Assembly (NCBI GenBank): GCA_021521415.1
Contig: JAIQDT010003580.1
Span: 124,001 to 188,000 of the forward strand
Length of the DNA stretch: 64,000 bases
Direction of reading: 5' to 3'
Source: Bidens hawaiensis
Lineage: Eukaryota; Streptophyta; Magnoliopsida; Asterales; Asteraceae
Positions 10,728 through 22,541 of this stretch are shown piece by piece; the stretch's first letter is position 1; every line of letters starts with the position of its first letter. A model generated the notes under the pieces. It was not told the origin of the DNA. It saw only the letters and a program-made list of their open reading frames with translations, and did no database searches. The translations under genes were made by a program, and so were the position numbers.

Positions 10728-12773
10728 GGCTATAAGAAATAAATGCAATCAAGGTGTGTGAGCAAAATGATCGGTCTGCATATGAACACGATTGAATGGA
10801 TAAGGGTTTTACAAGTTTGCCAACTGTTGGATGTTGTGCCTCTTGGTTCTAATGTTTCTGCTTTGTCCTTAGAACTTGATTTATTCTAGACTTCGTTATG
10901 CAACTTATGTGCTTACTGCCAGTAGTAATGTATTTCGTGTTTAGCTTGCCTATTTTGACATTGAATGTCGAATAACTAAATTAATACAGGTATGGGTTCT
11001 TCAAGAGAAATAGTTGTGTATCAAACATTACATATGAACATTGAGTGAACCGTTCATTAACTATTCAACAGGTTGCTAATAACAAATTAACAAACATGAA
11101 CAAATATTTTTTTTTCACCGTGAACGAATATGAATATATGTCTCGTCCGTAAATGTTAATTTACGTTTATCCGTTTACGTATATTCAATTGTGTTCGTTC
11201 AGCCGTTGTATTTGTTTACATATATTCGTTTGTAATTTTTTTTGTTAAATAAACATTTATATTTATTAATTATTATTAATATAATTTTCAAACCTATTTA
11301 ATTTTCATATTATAGAACCTTTGATATAGGAGAAAATCACAATTTTTTATACTTCAATTACTTTTTTTTTCTACCCTTTAAGTTGTTGAAAATACATTCT
11401 CTTTTGGGACAAGGTTTCATTCATTAGGAGTTAGGACTAGGACTTCTATGATGAAGAGGGTATTCAAGAGGATTTTTGTGGATGATTTTCCAACTAGACA
11501 ACTTCTCATTTTATAGGGAAAATTTGATATATTTTTTTAAACTCGAAAGCTCATAATAATTTTCTTGATAAGATTCTCATGCCTTGTTTTAAAACTATTT
11601 CAGATAGATAGTGACAACTTCTTAGACAGCCTTCAACGCGGATGAAAGAAGCCTGCCGATGATGATACGCATGCCCTTCCCACATGTTGCATGGAGGTAT
11701 CCACAATCCATAGCTCCTGCCCTTGGGTATGTGTGGTTGCTTTCCATTTTTATTTTCTCACACATTGTATTTAATATATATATATATATATATATATAGT
11801 ATGGGCTGCATTGGGAAATATGTATATTGTAGCGTTCTGGTAACATGAGTTTGTGAGAATAATGAGTGGAAAGCTAGTATGGCATTCTGACTAGACATGC
11901 ATCTGAGAAGGATGAGTATTGTAGCGTTGGGATAAATGAATGCGTGAAAAGCCGATGTGACATGCTGAGTACGTCTGCATGTTGGAAGAATATGTCTTAG
12001 TGTTCAAATATATTGATTATGCTGAGATATTTTCTTGAATATTCTGCTTCAGTGTGTCTTCTTCTCATAATAAGATTGTACTCTTTTAAATTATTCACTG
12101 TGTCGGTGCATATTTTGTGATGACAATATTGATGATATTATTTATCTTCGTATCTATAATTTAGGAGTTTTGGTTTCAAGTCCATTTTATGTAATTAGGT
12201 GTTGGACAACCTATCTATACAATGGACCATGTTTCTAATAACTGAGCCCATAAAGCCCGCCAGAACCCCTATGGAGATCCAATAGTATACATGTAAGGCC
12301 CATAATCCGAAACTTTATCCCCTCCCCCCCCCCCCCCCAGTCTAAGCTTCACCACTAGGTACAAAATACATCAAAATTCACGTATAAGATTCACATGCAT
12401 TCCCTATGTCTGCACATATACATACTCATTCCATAACATCTAACTAGAGAGTACCTAGATAACATTTGTTTAAACATTACCGGTTCCATTTGTTGGAAAT
12501 ACTCATTTCCTAAAATAAAATAAATTAAAGTTGAAAGAAAAATAATATAGCAAATACAATTACAATTTCATATACCGTACAACTAATTAAAAATAAGTAA
12601 TTAATTAAGTTGAATTATTAATTTATGACTACCTTTTTCACAAGAAACATGAACATAAAACACGTTTTTAATCATCACAACGCAACCGTTACACAAGAAA
12701 GCCAGCTGATTAGCAACATTTTTTTTTTCACATTAAAAACAAGTTAATTATTTATTTCTTTATTATAGCATCA
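10728..12773. other. STM 3' flank, no further gene recognised
   Basis: The STM 3' UTR should lie in the first few hundred bases. At 11040-11240 there is gttcgtt/cgtttac-rich DNA resembling an old hAT-like MITE. At 11820-11985 two degenerate copies of a roughly 90-bp unit start tattgtagcgtt. A C-run sits at about 12323-12339. One open stretch around 11650-11725 ends in a donor-like gtatgt, but no domain is recognised. Confidence 0.45.
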
Positions 12774-13808
12774 TGAAGAAACACTAATCGACCCCGGGTA
12801 GATTACGGATAATCTGGGGGTTAAATAGATGTTTCCCACGAGGGTTGTGTCCGGCAAGATGGTTATTCTTCCGATGACCTGCAAAACAGACACCGTGAGC
12901 TCGTCACTGAGAAGGGGGGGTACCTCTTGTGACCACCCTCCGGCGTGAGAATCAGACTAGATTGCTCTTGAATATAAGTGTATATTAAGAGAAATGACTA
13001 GAGCAGATATCAGATAATATACGGAGATATAAGATGATGATACCGTTCCAAGGTGTTGGGTATTTATAGCCGAAGGTAGGTTTCCAAGCAGGTACAGCCG
13101 GCTGAATAGTATTCTTGTTCCACCAACTGTGGGCTACGCACGTGCCATGCTGATGGTTGGTGGGTAGGCAGCGGCTGATAGTGACCAGGCTGGCTGTGTA
13201 CTATTCCTTTTCCACCAACTGCAGGCTATGGCGTGCCCCAACAGGGGTTGGTGAGTAGGCAGCGGCTGATAGTGACTTTAAGTACTAGAGCGTGCTGCCC
13301 GTCGTACTGTTGTCAGTGAGCTGTCGCAGCTTTGGTCAGATCTTTTGTCCATACCTTGGCAGGTACAGTACAAAAGATCCTCCAGTATCGTACGGACTGG
13401 CTCATTTGGGCGGGAGTATTCCCGGCTTTGGGCGGGAGTGTTCCCGGCTTGCTCATTCCTTCTTCAGGTGACATTACTGAATTATTTTGAGAGTTAGTGC
13501 CTTGTGCGTGTAGCCTTCCCTGATGGCTAGTATCCGTAGCTGCGGGAACAGGCGGAGTACGTCGACCATTGGGAGGCGTTTCCTGCTGGAGCAGCTTGCG
13601 TACTGCGCGTAAGGACGTCGCGTCTCTGAGCATGGTGGGTCCTGCGGATCCAGTTGGTCTTTGCGCAGACGTCTCTCTAAGGTGAGTCTTGCGGGTCCAA
13701 CCGCGCAGACGTCCCTCTTTGAGGTGAGTCTTGCAGGTCCGACTGCGCAGACGTCTCTGAGGTGAGTCTTGCGGGTCCAACTGGGCTCTGCTGGGACCTA
13801 CCTCTTCA
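12774..13808 (-). mobile_element. Solo LTR C (1.04 kb), antisense, 43 bp from the ALE1 start
   Basis: The ends are perfectly inverted, TGAAGA (12774) and TCTTCA (13808), and both flanks are CATCA (12769-12773 and 13809-13813), a perfect 5-bp target duplication. A TATA box on the minus strand (ctataaatac near 13068-13077) points away from ALE1. Inside are two copies of a roughly 100-bp unit (13091-13275, ending gcagcggctgatagtga) and three to four copies of a 35-40-bp unit (13660-13775, gaggtgagtcttgcgggtcc). The composition is much more GC-rich than its surroundings. There are no retroelement genes. The 155-codon minus frame at 13313-13780 is an ORF through these repeats, not a gene. Confidence 0.85.
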
Positions 13809-13851
13809 CATCACCATCAACGAGCATTCAGCTATCTTCCTTGAGTTAACC

Positions 13852-16842
13852 ATGGTGATTTCTCTACAATTTAGACTTGTTTTTCTCCTTCTGTTTTGCA
13901 ACATTTGCTTTGGAGAAGAACGAGATATATACTCGGTGATAGTGGAGGGTGATCCACCGGTTGCATTTTTACAAGATGTCTCCGGTTCCCTTCAATCCGA
14001 CGAAAAGCTTGATTCCGATCAATCGAGGTGCTAATAATCATAATTTTATATCTAACATTCTCTATAAATCTTTCTTTGCTTAATGCTTGGTGTTTAGTCA
14101 ATCAATTAATATTTATAGCATGTATAGAAAGTAAAAACTATTTTCAGAAATGGCTAATGATATAGCTTCTTTATCATTTGAATTCCATTTCGACGTAAAC
14201 ACTACTCTTTATTAAAACATTAATTTAAGGATTTCTTTTTTTTTTTTACATTTTTCTTTGTAGTTCTCCTTCTTGAAATTTAAAATACTTTCCTTTCTAG
14301 TTCGCGTAGTTAAAATAATTTTTGAAAAATTTCTACGAGTTTTAATTTAATCAATTTAGCCACAATTTTTATCGGTTTTATTTAACTTGTTTAAAAACGA
14401 CTCATTCATTTGTACCTGATCTTTTCGCTTGAAACCAATTGATAACACTAACAGTTCTGAATCTGACTAACCACGCTAGTTCGGTTTAAAAGCACTGATT
14501 AAAACGGTCAACTCTTTGAAAATTAGATCGTTACTGTTTTTCTATATCCTGGAACCTGGTTTGACTAAAGAATTATAAATGGATTGTCAATTTACTCAAT
14601 ATATTGCTTTGAATAAAAATAAGTAAATACGTTGAAATTCTTTAATAATAAATGTGAATATATTAGTGAATCAAAAAAGATAATCTCATATTTCACCTTT
14701 TATTTTATTTATTTTTTAATATGCATATGTTGATATCCAAGTCTGTTACTAATGGAGATTTTGATTACATTTTTAGAAAATCATTAATGGATATACAACA
14801 CATAATAAAACTTTAGAAAAATGAACAAAATATCTGATCGATTGGTCAATATTGACAAAATTTTCACTTGCCAATCATTTCCAGTAATATCCACCTTGAA
14901 ATTCATCAACCCGATGACCTTTTAATTATTATTGCTCGAAGGAATTTTTTCTAGGTTAGATCATGCTACTAGTCCAAAAATCTCGTTTGATGGGAAAAGT
15001 CTCATTGGAAGCCAATAATCTCCTCGGATGGCAAGATAAAATCTCATCAGACACCAAAATAAATCTCGTCGGAAGCCAAAATAGTATCATCATAAATAAT
15101 CCTGATGACTCGGACATTTTTTTTAAGCAAGCACCCAACATTTTATGACAAATGGCAAAGTCTGGTTGGTTAAAAATTCCATCGTATAGTGACTAAAACA
15201 TTATCACTTGTCAGGTCAAGAATTTTAGAGTGAACATTATAGGAATTGATCGGTCAATTTTTTGTCATATTTACCGGTGAAGTGGATATTTTGATCATTA
15301 CCCATTTCCTAAAACTTGTGTTATCCCCCCATATTTTGGTAGTGAAATATTAAAGGCTCGTCATGCAAAGTACTTGGAGGACTTCCATGATCAACTTCTG
15401 CAAACCACTTTAGTAGAAGGCGCTTACAAGAAGCTTTATAGCTTCAACCACATTGTTAATGGCTTTTCTGTCCATACTACCCCTACTCAGGCCAACAAGT
15501 TAAAGAAAGCACCAGGAGTTAAGCTCGTAGAGAAAGATAGAGGAGCTAAAATGATGACAAACCATAGCCCCAAGTTGTTAGGGTTGCCACAAGGAGTTTG
15601 GCGTACACGTGTACAAAGAGGACGGCGGAATGCAGGCCAAGGGATTGTGATTGGTTTTGTTGACACGGGTATCAATCCGCTTCACCCGAGCTTTGCATAT
15701 AACCCAAGGGATGGTGACATCACTCGGTTTCCAAGTGTTTGTCAGGAGGGACCTATGTTTCCTGCAAGTTCATGCAACGGAAAGATAATTTCGGCTCGGT
15801 TCTTTTCGGCCGGGGCAGAAGCAAGAGGCAACCTTAATGCTTCTGTTGATATATTGTCTCCCTATGATGCAGTTGGACATGGCAGGTAAAACGTGCTCAA
15901 CTGTATTTGGTTCTAACTGTTTACTTACTATGTTCATTAAAATCTGTAAAGTTACCTTTTTTACTCTTATATATATTTAAAAGAAAAGGGAGACATTTTT
16001 GCTAAGCATATGATAAGATGACTAGATCGAGTGGTTTATTTTTCAGACATGTAGCATCAACTGCTGCTGGAAATTATGGAGTTCCAGTGATTGTCAATGG
16101 TTTTAACTATGGAAGAGCCAATGGGATGGCGCCATGTGCACGGTAAAAACTTAAATATGTGTTAGGGGTGTTTTTGTGTTAATAGGTCTAGTAGTTAGAA
16201 AAATTTTTATCGAAAACAAAACTGAACCGAAAACCTTTTAGTTTCTATTGAATAAACCGAGCATGTATCTCTACTTTTAAAGTTTTTACAATCTTTTTAC
16301 GATTATTTATTTATAAAAACAGCCATTAATTGTTATTTTGGTTTATTTGGATTGGGCTAAATAAAATTCAACTAGTTGGCCGTTCAAAAAATGGGGGAAA
16401 AAAAAAGATTCAACTAAAACCTACTAAGGGAATTGTACTAAAGGACAACACTTATATAGCCATTGCTTGTTATTTAATTTATTTGGACAATTTGGTTTGA
16501 ACTGAATTCTGGTTTTGTGAAACCGAAAACCAAATTTCCAATTTGGTTTCGATTTTAAACCATATAAAAAACTGAATTGTAATTTAGTTCGGTTTTAAAC
16601 AGTTTCAGTTGTGTTTGATTTTCAGTTTAATTGGTTTTTACTAGAATGATAGCACCCCTTACCCTTGTACCTTCTACATTGTCATAACACATTTGACTTG
16701 TGAGATCTATTTGACTCAGAATTGCTGTTTACAAAACCATATATCCAACTATGGGAACCCAAGCAGATGTACTTGCAGCAATTGATCAAGTAAGAACCAC
16801 CCCCACTCACCCACTTACTTATATATGCTCATGCCAATAAAC

Positions 16843-16912
<70 letters not shown>

Positions 16913-19030
16913 GCAGGCAATAAAAGATGGAGTTGACATCTTAACCCTCTCCATAGGCCCAGATGAACCATCAAACAAAAAATTCACCATGTTAAGCATG
17001 TTTGACATCTTCATGTTATTCGCACGCAAGGCCGGGGTTTTAGTGGTTCAAGCAGCCGGCAACCGCGGTCCAGGCCCATACACCGTCGCCTCATACAGCC
17101 CGTGGGCTGTAGGTGTCGCTGCTTGCGACACCGACCGAGCCTACCCTGGTTCTCTCGTCCTGGGAAACGGCCGAAAACTCGATGGCATTGGCTTATCCAC
17201 ACCAAGTTCCCTTAGCCGATTTTTTCAATCTAAACTAGTTTTAGCTAAAGATGCAATCTTAACAACCGGCAATTTCCCAAAAACACCCGAATTCGTTGAA
17301 GAATGTCAGCATTCGGAGGCACTAGATCCCGTTATCATCCAACGAAGCATCGTTATCTGCATGTTTTCATCAGGGTTTTTAAACGGGACTTCATCTATAC
17401 CCAAGATCATGAACACGGCGAAAACCTTAGGGTTTATGGGATTCGTGTTTCTTGCTAATCCTAAATTAGGCGATTTCATAGCAGATTCTTACCCGTTCTC
17501 TGTTCCGGGGATAATAATACCCAAAGTTAGTGATGCACAAACAATACTCGACTACTACGAGAAACAAACACAAAGAAATAATAATAGCATTGTGACAGCG
17601 TTTAATGCACATGCAGCAATAGGTGAAGGAAGAGTTGCTAAATATAACGAGAAGTATCCGGTTGTTAGTCGGTATTCATCAAGAGGACCGAATTTTATTA
17701 ACGTTGAGAAAACACCACTTGATTTACTAAAGCCTGATATTATAGCTCCTGGTCATAACATTTGGGCTGCATGGAGTCCCATGAGTGTGAAGACTCCGAT
17801 TCTGTCGGGTTATAACTTTGGATTGGTGTCGGGAACTAGTATGGCTGCGCCGCATATTGCAGGGATTGCTGCGTTGATTAAGCAACGGTATCCTTCGTGG
17901 TCGCCGTCAATGATAGCTTCTGCAATGGCAACTACTGCAAGTACATATGATAACCGTGGGCAGCCGATAATGGCCCAGGGACAGGGAATCTATAGCTTGC
18001 AACCGTCTACGCATTTTGACCATGGTGCGGGTCTCGTTAGACCTGCTCAAGCTATTGATCCAGGACTCGTTTTTACGTCAGGTATGACTGTTTGAAAAGT
18101 TGGCGGGTCCGTGGCTTGCCTCAAAATCGGCCGTTTGTAAACGTGCGGAGCCCGAGACATAGTAAGCTCATTGGCTCGCTCATTTGACTCCTTAAGTAAT
18201 TTTAATATAGTATAACACAAAATTATAGCATATCATACATCCAAATTTCTTTACTTTGTAAATATATATGAATTTTAAAACAAACAAACAGATGTGCGTA
18301 TATATTAAAATCCTACTTATAGCAAAAGCTACTAGTGTCTTCTTTCATTGAGACCAGACTTGAAAGATAAATATTTTCGCGTTTTGTGTATGTTAAAAAT
18401 ATTTTTATGCTTTTATATATATCAATGTGTAAAAACACAAAATTTTTAAAAACATAACGAGCTAACTAAAGCATTATTTTACAAGTCAAACTCCGCACAA
18501 CATTTCAGCTCTTTAAGATAAACGAGCCTAGCCTCAACCCAGCCTAGCTCGGCTCATTTAAAATCCTAATATCATGATGTGATCTTATGAAGTAGTATTA
18601 ACCTAATTATGAAACAGAATTCGTGGACTACATGAGTTTCTTGTGCTCGGTACCAAACACTGATCCAGAAGTCATCAAGACCGCAATTGGTGAAAGTTGT
18701 GCGCATTCCTTTAATGCACCGTCGGACCTAAACGCTCCTTCGCTAACCATTTCAGCACTCACCGGAACAAGGTTAGTAAGGAGGACTGTCAAGAACGTTG
18801 CTAACGAGCTGGAGACGTACATGTGTTCAGTGGTTCCACCTAGCGGGGTGGCTGTGGCAGTGAATCCACCATGGTTCACCATAGCTCCACAGAGCACCCA
18901 AGATTTGGAAGTGATACTTAACGTTACACAAGTACAAGATTCATTTAGACATGGTGAGATTGTGTTAACAGGAAGTATGAAACATGTTGTGAGGATACCC
19001 CTCTCTATATTCCCTGTCTCGGTTTCCTAG
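13852..19030 (+). CDS. SBT2.4: Subtilisin-like serine protease, SBT2 group (ALE1/SBT2.4 type)
   Basis: Secreted subtilase. Six exons join in frame to 820 residues: 13852-14027, 15343-15885, 16047-16142, 16720-16789, 16917-18081, 18618-19030. A signal peptide (about 1-22) is followed by an I9 propeptide, the S8 catalytic domain with a protease-associated insertion (about 400-520), and a C-terminal Fn3-like region (exon 6). Catalytic residues are D166 (GFVDTG), H241, oxyanion N344 (QAAGN) and S603 (SGTSMAAPH). The start has a good context (accATGg). The exon 2 acceptor at 15342 is the one that keeps frame. ALE1 in Arabidopsis acts in endosperm, processing a peptide signal for embryo cuticle, and lies beside STM; that neighbourhood supports the assignment. 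Odd: the residue before H241 is Arg, where subtilases usually have Thr or Ser. Intron 4 ends in a long ATT microsatellite. Confidence 0.9.
16839..16910. repeat. (ATT)n microsatellite touching a splice acceptor
   Basis: About 24 ATT units fill the 3' part of ALE1 intron 4 and stop directly at ttgcag, the acceptor for exon 5. The normal polypyrimidine tract is therefore replaced by the repeat. The antisense poly-Asn frame here is an artefact of the repeat. Confidence 0.9.
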
Positions 19031-19199
19031 TTGTATTAACTCATTTAAGTTATGCAGCAGCATTAATTGGCGTAACGGAATATTGGTGGGTTATAAGATT
19101 CTTTATCTTTAAAGGTCAAGGATTTGAATTCCTAGTGGACATTGGTATAGTAGATTAATTTGTCATTCAAAAAAATAAAACAATATAAGTTATCATTTT

Positions 19200-19375
19200 T
19201 ATTTGTAAGACTTAGCAGGTGCGGACCGAGTGACCTACGTGTGATTAGCGTCGTGGAAATCCGCACCCACGATGCATGGTTTGGTAGCATAGAGTTCTTG
19301 ACTCCGTGAAGGTGTGGGTTCAATGATCATTGACCGTTGGACCCTCGTTTTTATTAAAGAGAGACTAAAATTTAA
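19200..19375 (+). mobile_element. Possible SINE (A- and B-box-like)
   Basis: An A-box-like tggtttggtagcatagagtt is followed about 35 bp later by a B-box-like gtgggttcaatgatc, then an AT-rich tail. This spacing fits a tRNA-derived SINE. No target duplication could be defined, so the call is tentative. Confidence 0.35.
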
Positions 19376-20543
19376 ATTTAAAAACTATTGTTTACTACTA
19401 TAAATACAAAAGTACTTTCTTTCTAAATATAACCTAGCTTCTACAAAAGAGAAAACACATCATCCAATATTTTGAAAAGAGTGGATTTCCTAAATTCATT
19501 ATATCATCGTTTGACAATATAGCACAGATTATTTTCGGAGCACTTCATGATATCATGGTACTAGAGTGTTTAAAAGATGACGCCGAAAGCTCTACTTGGA
19601 AGACTCGATGACCCCCTTTGCAAAGAGAGCGTGAAGCCGCCAACGAGGGTGTGGTTACCGATTATTTCGTCGAGGACGTTGTCTACACTGCTGTGCGATG
19701 AGCAATTTAGATGATGGTTCCAAAATAGCAAATATTTATTCTTAAGGATTGCTAACGACTTGGAACACAATTGTCTTATTTCATGTTGATGTAAGATGCT
19801 AGAGGCAAAAAAACACGATTGGCTAGTCTTTAAAAGTTGTTCGTCGTGCTTCGTCTATTGGCTTATGGAGTCGCATCCGACACGTTGGAGTAAGGCCATG
19901 CCATTTGTGAGTTTAGTGAAGAAGAGTTTGAGGCTGGAAGTAGATATTAGATACAGCTAGTTTTTAATGAATTTTTATTTATTATTATTGTATTTTAAAT
20001 TATATTTTTCATTTTTCGTATTTTTAATAAATGTAATTTTTATAATTGCCATTGTGTTTTTATTTAAAAAAAAAGATTAATGACGTGACATTCTTCATAC
20101 TATGTGAAAAGTGAAATTACACCCCATTTTTCTGACATCGAGTGTAATTGATTTGGAAACGAAGTGGTATTTACATGACATTTTGCACACCCCATGAACT
20201 TCACCACCACACCCCTTAGTGCAAGAATGGAGATAGATTAATGTACCCTTTTAAGTATTGCACGTATTTCACTACAACATATGGATCTATATACACTCCT
20301 TCCTTAGGACATCAGTGATGCATCATGTCACGCACAGCTCCACGAACTGGACAGTTTTACAATCGGTTCAGTCTTGTCAACAGATGATAAAATTAGATTG
20401 GGCCTGAAGTACGGGCTCAGTATGAGATTGGTTTCTAAAGAAAAACCAAACTGGACTGGACTAGATGGGAACCGGTTTCGAACCGAATTCAACATATTAT
20501 ATAACTTGTTTTTGTCAAATCAATTTCAACTTATATTTACTTA

Positions 20544-20580
20544 CTAGCTTTTGAACCCGTGTAATAAACGGATTTTGTCA
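20544..20580 (-). mobile_element. Helitron-like 3' end (minus strand)
   Basis: On the minus strand the sequence runs ccgtttattacacggg, a short spacer, then CTAG followed by T. A small hairpin followed by CTRR is the Helitron 3' signature. The matching 5' end was not located. Confidence 0.4.
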
Positions 20581-21769
20581 AATGATAAAGATAAATAAGG
20601 TCTGTTATTTCAATTGTGATTCTCAAAATACTTGTGAATTAATTTAATGTAGACTTCATGGAAAAAATAAACAGGGTTAACGAAAAGTTTTAAAATAGCA
20701 TGATTTTGAAAACATTATGTGTTGATTTGCAAGAAATTTTTTAAAAAAAGTACTAAAGTTGTATAATTTGTCAAACCTTAGGTATGAAAATGACACTTGA
20801 TTCAATAATGAATATAATTCACATTATAAGTGAATGTGAGCTTGACACCTAAGCTTTAACATATTCTTTTATTAGTATTTTAAGATTAAGATTAAGATTA
20901 AGATTTTAAGATAAGATAAGATGTCATTTCAAACTCATAGATCAAATACGAACTCGTATCACCCAAACCGATTTTGATGGGTTTAAATCCACTTTCAAAT
21001 CATCATCCGGTTTGGTTGTGCGCATATATATCTCATTCTTTTCTCCTAGTTTGTAGTTAAATCAACGAAAGTTACTTCAACCCATCAATTTTTATGATGA
21101 ACCACTTATAGACTAGACTACTAGAGTCCTCTGGAGGCCCATATGTTCAGCACCTTAGCTTGATTGATAAGAATCCCACTAAGCTTAAAACTTTTTTTAA
21201 TTTCGCAAGAATCAATAAATCAACACTTGAATTGATATTTTAGCATTCCTGTCTGTGAAAAACAACATTAGTCATTTAGATAAAAACTAAATTTATGAAT
21301 ACTAAAACTCTCGATTAGCTCAATCCAACTTTAAATTCCATTTAGAAAATATGTGCTTCAAAAGCTGAGTTAGAATTGGGTAATAAATTACTCAAAAACA
21401 ATTTATTTATTTTATTATATATTAAAGAGGTAACTTTATATAACAGTAATCAAGTTTCAAAATACAAATTATTATAAAGGTTTCTTTTTAGAGTATATAA
21501 ATATAGTTTAAAATTGCCCGTGACCGAAGAAAGAAACAAAATGCGGATGTCTAATTGTCTGTGATCTTTTACTTTATTTATGTAAAGTCACTTCACATTA
21601 TTGAGGATCATTTGTATTCAACCTTTTGTTATTTTGCAATTCCAAACCTTTTTCTTTATGGAAATGATAACTTCATGGTGTTGACAGAGGCCTAAAAAAA
21701 GTTGCTAAAAACTTCTAAACACTATGATAGGTCAAGTATACATCATCCCTTGTTTACATATAATTTTTT

Positions 21770-21955
21770 TTAACGTTTGAAACTACCCCAGTACTCGAGT
21801 GAGCTTTTCTGACTCACCCAGTAACACCAGTTACACCATCAAAGAGAAAACCAACCACTATGGGAAAACCCTCTTGAGCTGGGTTTCAAACTTGTGACCA
21901 TAAGATCTCAAGCCTTAACCATCACTCACATACCATTAGACCAAAAGACCTGCTG
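21770..21955 (-). mobile_element. tRNA-derived SINE copy 1 (minus strand)
   Basis: Read on the minus strand: ggtctaatggtatgtgag (A-box-like), ggcttgagatcttatggtc, then gtttgaaaccc (B-box-like). A diverged relative with the same order of words is at 28540-28690, which supports a real repeat family. Confidence 0.5.
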
Positions 21956-22541
21956 ATTTTCCTATATATTTAACTTGACTGTCACAAAAATTGCATTTAA
22001 ATAAATAATTAAAAAATGTAACAAATTGTTTTGAAATATAAACAAGCAATAAAAATATTATCATGACTCATTTCCTTTGTCAAAAGGATATATAATAGAA
22101 CCCACATGGTGGAGCATGAGAAAATTTGTTTTCATGAAAAAGAAAAAAAAAAGTTTGGTCAGATCTAGAAAATGATGATATGGTAGTAAGGAATTATTTA
22201 ATAAAAGTTATACTAGCACTTAAAAATGGATCTAGCCCAAAAATTGATTAAAAAAAATAAACACAAAATGATTTATAATGCCACAAATATCTTGGAAGAT
22301 GCATTGAAAATTAATAAAGTAAAACTGAAAAAAGTCAAAAAGTCTTCTCTCATACAAATACATAACCTGTCATCTGTATAAATATTTACCTTAACTTGGA
22401 ACTTCAAGTGACCAGATTTTGATGGAAAGATATACAATTATACATACTCCATATCTCTTCAATTCATCATCATCAAAGTTGAGTCTTTGACCTTGCATAA
22501 ATATATATAAGCGAAAACCGCAAGGTCATAATTTAGATATA

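Larger units (their letters stand above)
19031..22541. other. Intergenic DNA between ALE1 and the receptor kinase
   Basis: It holds two SINE-like pieces, a Helitron 3' end near 20544 (all listed separately), a short aagatt tandem repeat (about 20883-20926), and 19440-19960, a more GC-balanced stretch with broken frames that I cannot assign. No intact gene is seen. Confidence 0.5.

Noticed and set aside
12323..12339. C-run, and the G/C-runs near 40124 and 50921, as structured elements
   Set aside because: Plain homopolymers, most likely of uncertain length in the assembly; no further structure around the first two.
13313..13780. 155-codon minus-strand frame
   Set aside because: It lies wholly inside solo LTR C and is made of the LTR's tandem repeats; low-complexity Arg/Thr/Pro protein.
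16829..17029. Minus-strand poly-Asn frame
   Set aside because: Translation of the ATT microsatellite antisense to ALE1 exon 5.
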